Below, one piece after another: positions 8,826 through 15,945 of a stretch of 49,981 bases of DNA. How positions within the stretch are numbered: the stretch's first letter is position 1; each line of letters opens with the position of its first letter. A program made the position numbers and the translations under genes. The notes under the pieces were generated by a model that searched no databases, had not been told where the DNA came from, and saw only the letters and a program-made list of their open reading frames with translations. Source of the DNA: an uncultured Eubacterium sp. (GTDB lineage: Bacteria > Bacillota > Clostridia > Lachnospirales > Lachnospiraceae); contig CAJTSV010000017.1 in the NCBI GenBank assembly GCA_910579075.1, positions 1-49,981 on the forward strand, written 5' to 3'.

Positions 8826-9036
8826 CAGAATTTCGATTCTCCCAGGAACACAAAAACCTTATTCCTATTGCTTTTCCACGTTTTTCTGCCTTCATGCAGA
8901 ATTTCGATTCTCCTATATACAAAAGCCTTATTCCTGCTGCGTTTCCACATTTTTCTGCTTCTATTCAGAATCTCGATTCTCCCTGAAACACAAAAACCTT
9001 ATTCCTGCTGCGTTTCCACGTTTTTCCGCTTCTGTG
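8826..9036. repeat. Three tandem ~70-bp direct repeats
   Basis: Units start at 8826, 8897 and 8966 (69-71 bp each). Each starts CAGAATYTCGATTCTCC and contains CCTTATTCCTRYTG and a TTTCCACRTTTTTC block. Copy 3 has a perfect inverted repeat AGAATC-TC-GATTCT. They fill the space between the hydrolase gene and the DUF1002 gene start, in what would be the DUF1002 leader or promoter region. Confidence 0.8.
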
Positions 9037-9043
9037 TCCCTTA

Positions 9044-9991
9044 CTATTTCATATGCCTGCGGCACCACTGGTAAATATCTGCAAACACTTTTTCCCGGTC
9101 TGTTTCCTGCAAAATCTCGTGGCGGTCATCCTGGTAAAGCTTTAATTTCACATCCTGGATTCCGGCCTGACGGTACTGCGCATATGCCTTTTTCACGCCC
9201 TCCCCGAAGTTCCCGACCGGGTCGTCGGCACCCGATAGAAACAGAACCGGCAGGTCTTTGCGTATTTTGCGGACATGCTTCATGCAGCTGACATAATGAA
9301 TGGTCGAAAACAGCCCGAAATATCCATTCAATGTAAATACAAACGTACAGCGCGGGTCCTGGTAATATGCCCTGACGCTTTCTTCGTTTTTTGACAGCCA
9401 GTTTCTGGAAACATCTTCCCCGGTCTTGTCAAACTGCGCATATGGCTTTCCAAACGACACTTCCGTAATAAACCTGCTGCGGTAATGCCATCCGCGGAAC
9501 AATCCTATCAGGCAGCAGACAAGCATGCCAAACCGCGTAACAGCCTTTGGCTGCGTTCCAGTCCCGCAGATAACGGCACCCGTGACATCCCCGCTGTGCA
9601 GCGTCAGATACCTGCGCAGCAGAAACGAACCCATGCTGTGCCCGAGAATAAAATACGGGCAGTCCGGGTACTGGTTTTGTATAATGCGCGTCACCTGATG
9701 CATATCCGCAACTGCCGTTTCTGACGGCCTTTTCTCTGAAAAATATCCCCATTCCGCTTCATCCGTAACCGAATCCCCGTGTCCCAGATGGTCATGACCG
9801 ACAGCCAGAAACCCCCTGCCGGCCAGATAGCAGGCAAATTCATCATACCGTTCAATATATTCTATCATTCCATGTGTCATCTGCATGACTGCACGCACAC
9901 TCCCGGATTTCGGAATCCACTTTACTGCATTTATTTTTGTTTTGCCGTCCCTGGACAGAAAATGAAACCGCTCTTTCATTACCTCACCCAT
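9044..9991 (-). CDS. Alpha/beta hydrolase, lysophospholipase/monoacylglycerol lipase type
   Basis: A 315-residue serine hydrolase of the PldB/Hydrolase_4 type. The nucleophile elbow is LGHSMGSFLLRRYL (Ser around residue 117), the acid is in LSGADDPVGNFG, and the histidine is in YQDDRHEIL. HGMIEYIERYDEFA forms the usual oxyanion-side segment. It probably cleaves acyl chains from lysophospholipids or monoglycerides in the cytosol. The first ATG (9991) has an AAGGTGG site at good spacing; the next in-frame ATG does not. It lies 20 bases downstream of the MCP-like gene and may be co-transcribed with it. Confidence 0.85.
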   Translation of the reverse strand: MGEVMKERFHFLSRDGKTKINAVKWIPKSGSVRAVMQMTHGMIEYIERYDEFACYLAGRGFLAVGHDHLGHGDSVTDEAEWGYFSEKRPSETAVADMHQVTRIIQNQYPDCPYFILGHSMGSFLLRRYLTLHSGDVTGAVICGTGTQPKAVTRFGMLVCCLIGLFRGWHYRSRFITEVSFGKPYAQFDKTGEDVSRNWLSKNEESVRAYYQDPRCTFVFTLNGYFGLFSTIHYVSCMKHVRKIRKDLPVLFLSGADDPVGNFGEGVKKAYAQYRQAGIQDVKLKLYQDDRHEILQETDREKVFADIYQWCRRHMK

Positions 9992-10011
9992 AGGCCACCA
10001 CCTTTCCCGTA

Positions 10012-10965
10012 TCAGCTGCGCATGCTTTCGATTATCTGGTCAACAATGTGTTCCAGTTCCTTGCGCGCTTCCTGTTCATTCATAAAGCTTTCCCCGATAC
10101 GCTCAATATCCGACAGGGTCTGATGCTGCAGGGAATCAATTGTATCATGCTTTTGTGAAAGTTTCTTTAAAAAGTCCGAAATTGCCGCGGCTTTTTCCAG
10201 ATAGTGCCGTCCAGCCGCCCTTTCGCAGATTTCTTCCTGCTCCGATATATTTTTGGACAGCCGCGTGATGTTCAGGCTGTTATCCTTGCAGGCTTTTATC
10301 AGCGCCGCGGTCTGCGTCTCCAGCTGGCTGATCCGCTTTTCCAGGTCGTCCAGCTTGCGTCCGGCAACGGCGGCTGCGCGCTCATATGCACTGGAAAGCA
10401 GCCGGACATCTTCCGAAGCCTCGATAAAGCTCTTTCCAATCTCACCCATGCGCCCGGCCTCTATCGCACAGTTTAAAGATGTGACCGTCATCTGCTTGGC
10501 ATATTCCGCCATCAGGCTGACCTGCTCACGCATGGTTCCGGTGTCCTGCAAAAACCCGTTTCTGGTCTCCTGCAAAGCCGTCAGCGGTTCAATCAGGCTC
10601 CTGCTTTCTTCTGCCGCCGCATCTGCCTGTTTCCGCTGCTTTTCTGCCGCATCCTGCATCTTTTTCTTGTCCTGTTCTTCGTCTTCGAGCTGCCCGCGCA
10701 TGGCAGTCAGCTCCATTGCAAGCTGCTCCATGATTTTTACGCTGCTGCCCGTTTCTTCCAGCGTATCATATGCATGGCTTACGACCTTCGTCAGTTCTTT
10801 ATCCATTTCGCTCTGTGCAACAATCTGCGACTCAAAATGGGGCAGTATCTGCTGTGTGCAGTTCTGCACGCTGTGAATCTGTGTCTGCAGTTTTTCCAGC
10901 TGAAACTGCGTAATATTTAATTTTTCCTCTAATTCTCTTGTAAACTCCTGTTTTTTACCGAACAT
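10012..10965 (-). CDS. Soluble MCP-signalling-domain-like coiled-coil protein
   Basis: Starting at the ATG at 10965 (GGGGGAG site upstream), the protein is 317 residues, almost entirely predicted coiled coil, with no membrane segment and no obvious sensor domain. The central segment SLNCAIEAGRMGEIGKSF followed by EDVRLLSSAYERAA matches the kinase-control hairpin tip of methyl-accepting chemotaxis proteins (LNAAIEAARAGE...VRKLA). It could be a cytosolic chemoreceptor fragment or a structural homologue. Some consensus residues differ (N-C-A-I, G-R-M), and no cheA or cheW lies nearby, so a chemotaxis role is uncertain. Confidence 0.6.
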   Translation of the reverse strand: MFGKKQEFTRELEEKLNITQFQLEKLQTQIHSVQNCTQQILPHFESQIVAQSEMDKELTKVVSHAYDTLEETGSSVKIMEQLAMELTAMRGQLEDEEQDKKKMQDAAEKQRKQADAAAEESRSLIEPLTALQETRNGFLQDTGTMREQVSLMAEYAKQMTVTSLNCAIEAGRMGEIGKSFIEASEDVRLLSSAYERAAAVAGRKLDDLEKRISQLETQTAALIKACKDNSLNITRLSKNISEQEEICERAAGRHYLEKAAAISDFLKKLSQKHDTIDSLQHQTLSDIERIGESFMNEQEARKELEHIVDQIIESMRS

Positions 10966-11111
10966 GGCATCATGCTCCCCCTGTTTGTACAAAATCAGCC
11001 GCAGCGCCATAAGCCCGGCCGTCGTTTTTCTTCCGTTCCTATTATACCCTTTTTTTCTATTTAAATCAACTGCTGCCACTGGAACGGAGCAAACCGTGAC
11101 ACCCAAACAAA

Positions 11112-11117
11112 AGTATA
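11112..11117 (-). promoter_or_regulatory. Extended -10 promoter of the MCP-like gene (tentative)
   Basis: Read on the minus strand: TGCTATACT, an extended -10 (TGnTATACT). A convincing -35 box is not visible. Confidence 0.3.
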
Positions 11118-11176
11118 GCATTATTTATATACATATGGTAGAATAATGAATCAAAAAGTGAATTGGAGGAATGATT

Positions 11177-11722
11177 ATGCAGCACAAATGCAAAGTAACT
11201 GTCATTGATAAAAAATGTTTCCCGGATTACCAGCAGCAGTACCTGGAAAATCCGGTTTCCGGCCCGTGCCCGTTTTATAATATCGGAGATACGTTTATTT
11301 TTGAACGGTATGGCGGCGAAGACACATTCTGGCTGGCCGGAGACGGCACGCAGTGTGCAGAAGCCTGGGACTGTATCAGCCGCTATATTTATACGGCACT
11401 GCAGGGCGGCAGCATTATGCGGGGCTGGACGAAGGATGAACGCATGATGATAGCATGCTGCAACGACGGCACGCGCCCGGTCATTTTCAAAATAGAACGG
11501 CTGGATTATAAGGCTGTGAAAATCGACGGCATGACATGCCCAGGCTGTGCCGAATCCATAAAAAAAGCCCTGGAAGCCATTCCAGGTGTCGAACAGGCAG
11601 AAGTAAGAATTGAGAAAGGCTGGGCAGAAGTATTTATGAACCAGAATGCCCCGGTGTCAGACGAAGCCCTGCTGCTTGCCGTCGAACAGTTCGAAAACTA
11701 CAGTGTAACCGGCATTGACTGA
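11177..11722 (+). CDS. TIGR04076-family protein fused to a heavy-metal-associated (HMA) domain
   Basis: The ATG at 11177 lies 7 bases after GGAGG; the ATG at 11171 is only one base away, so it is rejected. The product is 181 residues. Residues 1-105 look like TIGR04076: CKVTVIDKKCF, GPCPFYNIGDTF, AEAWDCISRYIYTALQGG and CCNDGTRPVIFKIERL. Residues about 112-180 are an HMA domain with the metal-binding GMTCPGCAESIKKALEAIPG motif. TIGR04076 proteins are small, cysteine-containing and uncharacterised; HMA domains bind Cu(I), Zn or Cd. The fusion suggests a soluble metal-binding or metal-delivery role (inference). No metal ATPase is adjacent. Confidence 0.7.
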   Translation: MQHKCKVTVIDKKCFPDYQQQYLENPVSGPCPFYNIGDTFIFERYGGEDTFWLAGDGTQCAEAWDCISRYIYTALQGGSIMRGWTKDERMMIACCNDGTRPVIFKIERLDYKAVKIDGMTCPGCAESIKKALEAIPGVEQAEVRIEKGWAEVFMNQNAPVSDEALLLAVEQFENYSVTGID

Positions 11723-11819
11723 TAAAGCTGCCACGGCTTTCCATACACAGGCTGCTGCCGGGCCGGCACAGGCACCAGCCCGGCAGGCTGAAAACGAGAA
11801 GGCCGCGGCAGCACAGATT

Positions 11820-12770
11820 TTATTCCTGATGAAATATTCTGGAAAAATCCAGGTTATATCCAGGTTTGACGGGAACCCGCAAAGGATTTTCCTGATAGCG
11901 GAATCCCCCCGCCTGTTCAAAATTACAAATATCATCTTCCGTCATTACTGCATCCCCTGCCCGGGAAGCTTCCTGCATCCCCATATGTCCGATTTCAGCA
12001 AAAACCCGGCCTGCTGCAATTGCAGCAGATACTTCATAAGCATCTTTCCCCAAATAATTATATCCGTTTTTGACAGTAATGGAAACCGGCTTTTCCATGC
12101 ATAAACCCTGGCTGCCTTTTTCTTCATTCAGGCACCTGCCTGCCGCTTCGCTCTTGCTTTTTTCTTCTTTTCCAAACGGGCCTGCCGGGTACATGCATTT
12201 TAAATTCAGCTCGGTTTTTGCCGGAAACGGCCGCTGATGAAACTGTTCAAAATTTCTTATAATTTCCTGTGCAATCTGTTCCGGTGCCGCACAGCTGCTT
12301 TCTATAATCAAGTCATAATTTCCTGAATCATAATAATCAATGCCATAAAGCTCCAGGAAACGCGCCTGCTCCAGCCTGGCCCTCTCCGCGAGGCCTTCCA
12401 GCGCCTGCTCCATATCCCCGTACTGCTCCGCATTGCGGCTGTCCCCATCATACACGCGCCTGGCTGCTTCCCTGACATCTGCAAGCAGGAATACTTTAAA
12501 GCTCTTTTCCACAAAATGCCATGCCAGCCTGGAATCAAATACCGTATGGTCCATTTTTTTCCCAAGCTCCGTGCTGCGGCTGTCCAGCAGGTCGTCAATG
12601 CTGCGGTCTTTTTTGGCAGCCTCGTTCAGCTGGATAACCGTCATCCTTTTTTCCGCTGCAATCTGCCGGAAAATATCCCCGGCAGAGATAATGGAAAATC
12701 CTGCTTTTTCCAGCTCCCTGCATACACTGGTCTTTCCGCTGCCCAGATTGCCTGTAATTGTAATGTTCAT
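11820..12770 (-). CDS. Cytidylate-kinase-like P-loop protein with extra C-terminal domain
   Basis: The protein is 316 residues. Residues 1-175 form a P-loop NMP-kinase fold: Walker A GNLGSGKTSVCRELE, then ISAGDIFRQIAAEKRMT, VFDSRLAWHF and a lid-like segment with DVREAARRVYDGDSR, as in CMP-kinase-like proteins (cytidylate_kin2). Residues about 180-316 are an added region. A low-complexity linker is followed by ITVKNGYNYLGKDAYEVSAA, AGRVFAEI and PVKPGYNLDF, weakly reminiscent of ParB/sulfiredoxin-type folds, but I cannot assign it. The normal CMP-kinase length is about 220, so this is not canonical Cmk. It has its own promoter (12832-12860) and a GGAGG site before the ATG. Confidence 0.65.
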   Translation of the reverse strand: MNITITGNLGSGKTSVCRELEKAGFSIISAGDIFRQIAAEKRMTVIQLNEAAKKDRSIDDLLDSRSTELGKKMDHTVFDSRLAWHFVEKSFKVFLLADVREAARRVYDGDSRNAEQYGDMEQALEGLAERARLEQARFLELYGIDYYDSGNYDLIIESSCAAPEQIAQEIIRNFEQFHQRPFPAKTELNLKCMYPAGPFGKEEKSKSEAAGRCLNEEKGSQGLCMEKPVSITVKNGYNYLGKDAYEVSAAIAAGRVFAEIGHMGMQEASRAGDAVMTEDDICNFEQAGGFRYQENPLRVPVKPGYNLDFSRIFHQE

Positions 12771-12831
12771 AATGCCCTCTCCTCCTTTTCACCATGCCTG
12801 AGCCAAGCCTGCCAGACACTTCTTTCCCCTT

Positions 12832-12860
12832 ATTTTATGGCCTTAAGAAGCATCCGTCAA
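12832..12860 (-). promoter_or_regulatory. Sigma-A promoter of the kinase-like gene
   Basis: Read on the minus strand: TTGACG (12855-12860), 17 bases, TAAAAT (12832-12837). It is located 62 bases upstream of the start codon. Confidence 0.6.
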
Positions 12861-12938
12861 TACATTATTTCACAGGCACGCAGCGGTTTTGGAAAAAGAC
12901 AGGGAATCCTCTCATCCAGCTGTATCATTTCTTCTTAT

Positions 12939-13730
12939 TTAGTCCAGATTTAAATGCCCGAGTACAATCGTCCTGCAAATCAAATAATAAACCGCTGACC
13001 ACAGAAACATCACGAGCGTTATGCCGCCCATAAACCACCATGGCATCACCATATCATTCAGCTTTGCGCCAAACGCAAAAAATATCCAGACAAACAGGAG
13101 AACGGTAACAATTTCACTGATATAAGCCAGCACAATGCCGGCTGCAATTCCCCATGCTCCTTTGGAGCGGTGAAACAGCTGTCCGATAGAGCTGCCTGCA
13201 AAAAAGACAAGCAGGGAGCTTACACATCCTGCCACAGCAAGCAGCATCACGCCCAGCACCAGCTCCGGCGCGGATATTCCCCATTCATCGATAACCTGAA
13301 AAGCTTCTGTAAACAATGCCGCTGCCCGGTTCATATATAACATGTCGCTCACAATCCCGATACCCAAAAAAGACGCCAGGCTGAATCCCGCGATGACCAA
13401 AAGGGACACAGACGATACAAAAATCTTTACATGCAGAATCTGCGTGGTTTTCAGCGGAAGCGTATGTGTCAGATACCCCTGCTGCGAGTACATCGACTGA
13501 TGGAAGCGGTAACACAGGTACACGAAGACAATCACCGCCGATAATGTAATCGTCAGGACGTAAATACCGCATCCCGCCGCATATATGCTTCCAATAATCT
13601 TTCCTGTCACATGCCTTTCGAACAGCATTAATATCATCATAAAAATCTCCGCGGCAGCCATTGCACCCAGAATAAGCAGCATGACTTTTCCCTGTGCCCT
13701 GATTTCCTGTCTGATAAATTTCCCTAACAT
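12939..13730 (-). CDS. ABC transporter permease (YtrC/D-like)
   Basis: A 263-residue protein with about six hydrophobic segments (VMLLILGAMAAAEIFMMILM, TITLSAVIVFVYLCY, LLVIAGFSLASFLGIG, ELVLGVMLLAVAGCVSSLLV and others). It has no ATPase motifs. It overlaps the ATP-binding subunit gene by 7 bases and is the third gene of the GntR-ABC unit. The family exports or detoxifies cell-wall-active compounds in some Firmicutes; the substrate here is unknown. Confidence 0.8.
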   Translation of the reverse strand: MLGKFIRQEIRAQGKVMLLILGAMAAAEIFMMILMLFERHVTGKIIGSIYAAGCGIYVLTITLSAVIVFVYLCYRFHQSMYSQQGYLTHTLPLKTTQILHVKIFVSSVSLLVIAGFSLASFLGIGIVSDMLYMNRAAALFTEAFQVIDEWGISAPELVLGVMLLAVAGCVSSLLVFFAGSSIGQLFHRSKGAWGIAAGIVLAYISEIVTVLLFVWIFFAFGAKLNDMVMPWWFMGGITLVMFLWSAVYYLICRTIVLGHLNLD

Positions 13731-14422
13731 TTAAATACCTCCCTGAAATATGCATCTATGGACTTTCCTTCTTTGATACGAATATCATCCGCCGATTTAT
13801 GAAGTATAATCTGCCCATCCCTGATAAATACCGCTTCATCTAAGATATTTTCAATATCTGCAATTAAATGCGTTGCTATCAGCACAGATGCCTGTGTATC
13901 ATAATTTGTTATAATTGTATTTATAATATAATCCCGTACTGCCGGGTCTACGCCCGCAATCGGCTCATCCAGTACATACAGCTTCGCCCTGCGGCTCATT
14001 ACCAGTACAAGCTGTACTTTTTCCTTTGTGCCCTTGGAAAGCGTTTTCAGCGGGTCTTTTGCCTGGATATGCAGCCTCCCAAGCATATCGTAAGCCCTTG
14101 CTTCCTCAAAGTCTTCATAAAAATCTTTAAAAAAACCGATGGTATCTTCCACCTTCTGGTCCATATTCAGATAAGTCTGGTCTGGCAGATAGGAAATATG
14201 CTTTTTGCTTTCCACGCCGATTTTTCCGCCGCAGAATAAAATCTCCCCTTCCGATGGAACCAGCAGACCGTTGATTAATTTAATCAGGGTTGTTTTTCCA
14301 CTCCCATTCGGCCCCAGAAGACCGATAACGCGTCCGCTTTCCAATTTCAAGTCAATCTGCTTTAAGGCCTCCTTTCTTTTATACCGTTTGCCGAGCCTGC
14401 GGCATTCCAATAATGTGCTCAT
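13724..14422 (-). CDS. ABC transporter ATP-binding protein
   Basis: A 232-residue ATPase. Walker A is GLLGPNGSGKTTLIKLI (around residue 35). The signature region is degenerate, LKTLSKGTKEKVQLVLVMSR in place of LSGGQ. Walker B is KLYVLDEPIAGVDP and the H-loop is IATHLIADIE. Its start overlaps the GntR gene stop by ATGA and its end overlaps the permease gene, so the three are translationally coupled. The KGTKEK-type signature is typical of YtrB-like ATPases paired with GntR regulators. Confidence 0.9.
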   Translation of the reverse strand: MSTLLECRRLGKRYKRKEALKQIDLKLESGRVIGLLGPNGSGKTTLIKLINGLLVPSEGEILFCGGKIGVESKKHISYLPDQTYLNMDQKVEDTIGFFKDFYEDFEEARAYDMLGRLHIQAKDPLKTLSKGTKEKVQLVLVMSRRAKLYVLDEPIAGVDPAVRDYIINTIITNYDTQASVLIATHLIADIENILDEAVFIRDGQIILHKSADDIRIKEGKSIDAYFREVFKC

Positions 14423-14790
14423 TCCTTTTCCCCTTCCTGAAGCTGCTGCATCAGCTCTATGATCTGTTCTTTTCCATAACCAAGCTGGCGCATGTTCTCC
14501 ATAAACTGACTGATTTTTTCCCTGGCAATATCTGCCTTACATGCTTCTATCATTTCCCTGTCCTCCGTAATAAACCGCCCGCTCGTGCGTTTTGCATATA
14601 CCAGTCCTGTGCGTTCCAGCTCCGCAAATGCACGCTGCATGGTGTTTGGGTTTACAGATGCATCCGCTGCCATTTCCCTTACGGATGGCAGTTTCGCGCC
14701 CGGCTCATATTTCCCGCTGATAATGTCCATGCGGATGCGTTCCAGAATCTGCATAAAAATCGGCCGTGCTGATTCTAACTCCCATGACAT
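14419..14790 (-). CDS. GntR-family transcriptional regulator (YtrA-like)
   Basis: The start at 14790 is chosen because GAGGTG lies 5 bases before it; the longer ORF has no site. The product is 123 residues. An N-terminal winged helix (PIFMQILERIRMDIISGKYE, KLPSVREMAADASVNPNTMQ, RAFAELERTGLVYAKR) is followed by a short C-terminal dimerisation tail instead of a ligand-binding domain, as in the YtrA subfamily. It heads the operon with the ABC ATPase and permease and most likely represses its own promoter through the inverted repeat at 14821-14848. Confidence 0.85.
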   Translation of the reverse strand: MSWELESARPIFMQILERIRMDIISGKYEPGAKLPSVREMAADASVNPNTMQRAFAELERTGLVYAKRTSGRFITEDREMIEACKADIAREKISQFMENMRQLGYGKEQIIELMQQLQEGEKE

Positions 14791-14820
14791 GTACTCACCT
14801 CGTTTCTCTTTTTGTACCTC

Positions 14821-14861
14821 TGTACTAGTTGAATAATACACTAATACAAAAAATCTGTCAA
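14821..14861 (-). promoter_or_regulatory. Promoter with GntR operator
   Basis: The minus-strand promoter is TTGACA (14856-14861), 17 bases, TATTAT (14833-14838). The inverted repeat TGTACTAGT (14821-14829) / ACTAATACA (14840-14848) matches at 8 of 9 positions across a 10-bp spacer and brackets the -10 box. This is the position and form expected for YtrA-type autorepression; the binding itself is inferred. Confidence 0.7.
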
Positions 14862-14980
14862 GCGTATTTTTAAATTTATCAATACTTTTGTTTTGTATGC
14901 GAAGCCGGGCATCTCTCTCGGAGAATTCTTTCTTCCATTCAGCCCGCCTTCGTTTATATGAAATTAAAGATAAAAACGAA

Positions 14981-15078
14981 GGGGCTGTCGCGCTAAGAAA
15001 AATGATACAAGATATAGTTTATTCGAATCATTCTTATATACTACATCTTATATATGTATTGCTTAATGCGACAGCCCC
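14981..15078. repeat. Palindromic repeat family, copy 2
   Basis: A 98-bp unit with perfect 11-bp terminal inverted repeats GGGGCTGTCGC / GCGACAGCCCC and an internal imperfect hairpin around the loop GAATCATTC. Its orientation is opposite to the copy at 20761, whose internal sequence it closely matches in reverse complement (ATGATACAAGATATAGTTTA). Confidence 0.75.
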
Positions 15079-15116
15079 TTATTTATGACATCAATCTGAT
15101 TATGAATACCACATGA

Positions 15117-15299
15117 TTATCTCATTAAAAAATTGAAAACACGTTCATGAAAATCTTTTGCTTCTTCATACACAGCATGGCCAGGGCCATTGTAAATGTA
15201 CAGCTCACTCTGGCTGATTTTTTCAGCCATTTCACGGGCCGCTGCTGTTCCGGCAATTTCCCTAAAAATATCCATACTGCCCGAAAGCTTTTCGCACAT
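15117..15299 (-). pseudogene. Alpha/beta hydrolase C-terminal remnant
   Basis: The reading frame ends with QSELYIYNGPGHAVYEEAKD followed by FHERVFNFL. This is the last strand, catalytic-histidine loop (GPGHAVYEEA) and final helix of a small alpha/beta hydrolase. Only about 55 C-terminal residues remain; the nucleophile region is absent. It overlaps the 3' end of thiE in another frame, so the thiE coding end appears to have been joined to this remnant by a deletion. Confidence 0.6.
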
Positions 15300-15867
15300 T
15301 CCTGTATTTCATGCACGCAGACATTACGCACACGCCCTGTGCTCCTGCCAGAATGCATTGTGCTGCGTTCTGTGCCTGGATGCCGCCCAGCGCGTATACC
15401 GGAATCTGCACAGCCTGGCATGTTTCCCGCAGAAAAGAAAGCCCTCTCGGCGCCACCCCGCGCTTGCAGTCCGTTGCAAAGACATGCCCGGCCATGACAT
15501 ACGATGCACCTGCTTTTTGTGCAAGCAGGGCTTCCCGGGGCGAATGAACCGATGCCCCGAGGACTTTAAAAGCCTGCTTTTCATCTTCCGGCATGGATAA
15601 CAGCTGTGAAAGCGGCAGATGCAGTGCTCCTGCACCAAGACTGGCTGCTGCCTTTGGATAGCCGTGGAGAATGCAGGGCACATGATATTCCCCGCAAATA
15701 TCCATAACCCGTGCTGCAAGAAGCCTGTATTCATGTTCCGCCAGGTCTTTTTCCCTGACAATCACCGCCTGCGGCCTGGCCAGGGCAATCTGCCTGATTT
15801 GTTCAAAATAATCCTGCACTGCCAGATGGCGGTTTGTGATACATAGAATTTTTATGTTTCCGGGCAT
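15262..15867 (-). CDS. thiE: Thiamine phosphate synthase (ThiE/TenI family)
   Basis: The start at 15867 has an AAGGAG site; the 217-residue version lacks one. The product is 201 residues, a TIM barrel with IKILCITNRHL, VIVREKDLAEHEY, HLPLSQLLSM, LGASVHSPREALLAQKAGAS, GHVFATDCKRGVAPRG and PVYALGGIQAQNAAQ. ThiE couples HMP-PP with thiazole phosphate; TenI is the closely related aromatase. The segments fit either, but operon position favours thiamine synthesis. The last residues (KAFGQYGYF) are read from a sequence that in another frame is a hydrolase remnant, so the natural C-terminus seems to have been replaced. It is the last gene of the thi operon. Confidence 0.8.
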   Translation of the reverse strand: MPGNIKILCITNRHLAVQDYFEQIRQIALARPQAVIVREKDLAEHEYRLLAARVMDICGEYHVPCILHGYPKAAASLGAGALHLPLSQLLSMPEDEKQAFKVLGASVHSPREALLAQKAGASYVMAGHVFATDCKRGVAPRGLSFLRETCQAVQIPVYALGGIQAQNAAQCILAGAQGVCVMSACMKYRNVRKAFGQYGYF

Positions 15868-15945
15868 TTTTATCTCCTTTTCCTTTTCGGCATTCCATTC
15901 TCTTTTCAAAAGCACGCTCCGGCTCTTATTTCCAGAGACACTCCG

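Noticed and set aside
14888..15088. 66-residue plus-strand ORF between the GntR promoter and the hydrolase remnant
   Set aside because: Most of it is the palindromic repeat at 14981-15078, and there is no ribosome site.
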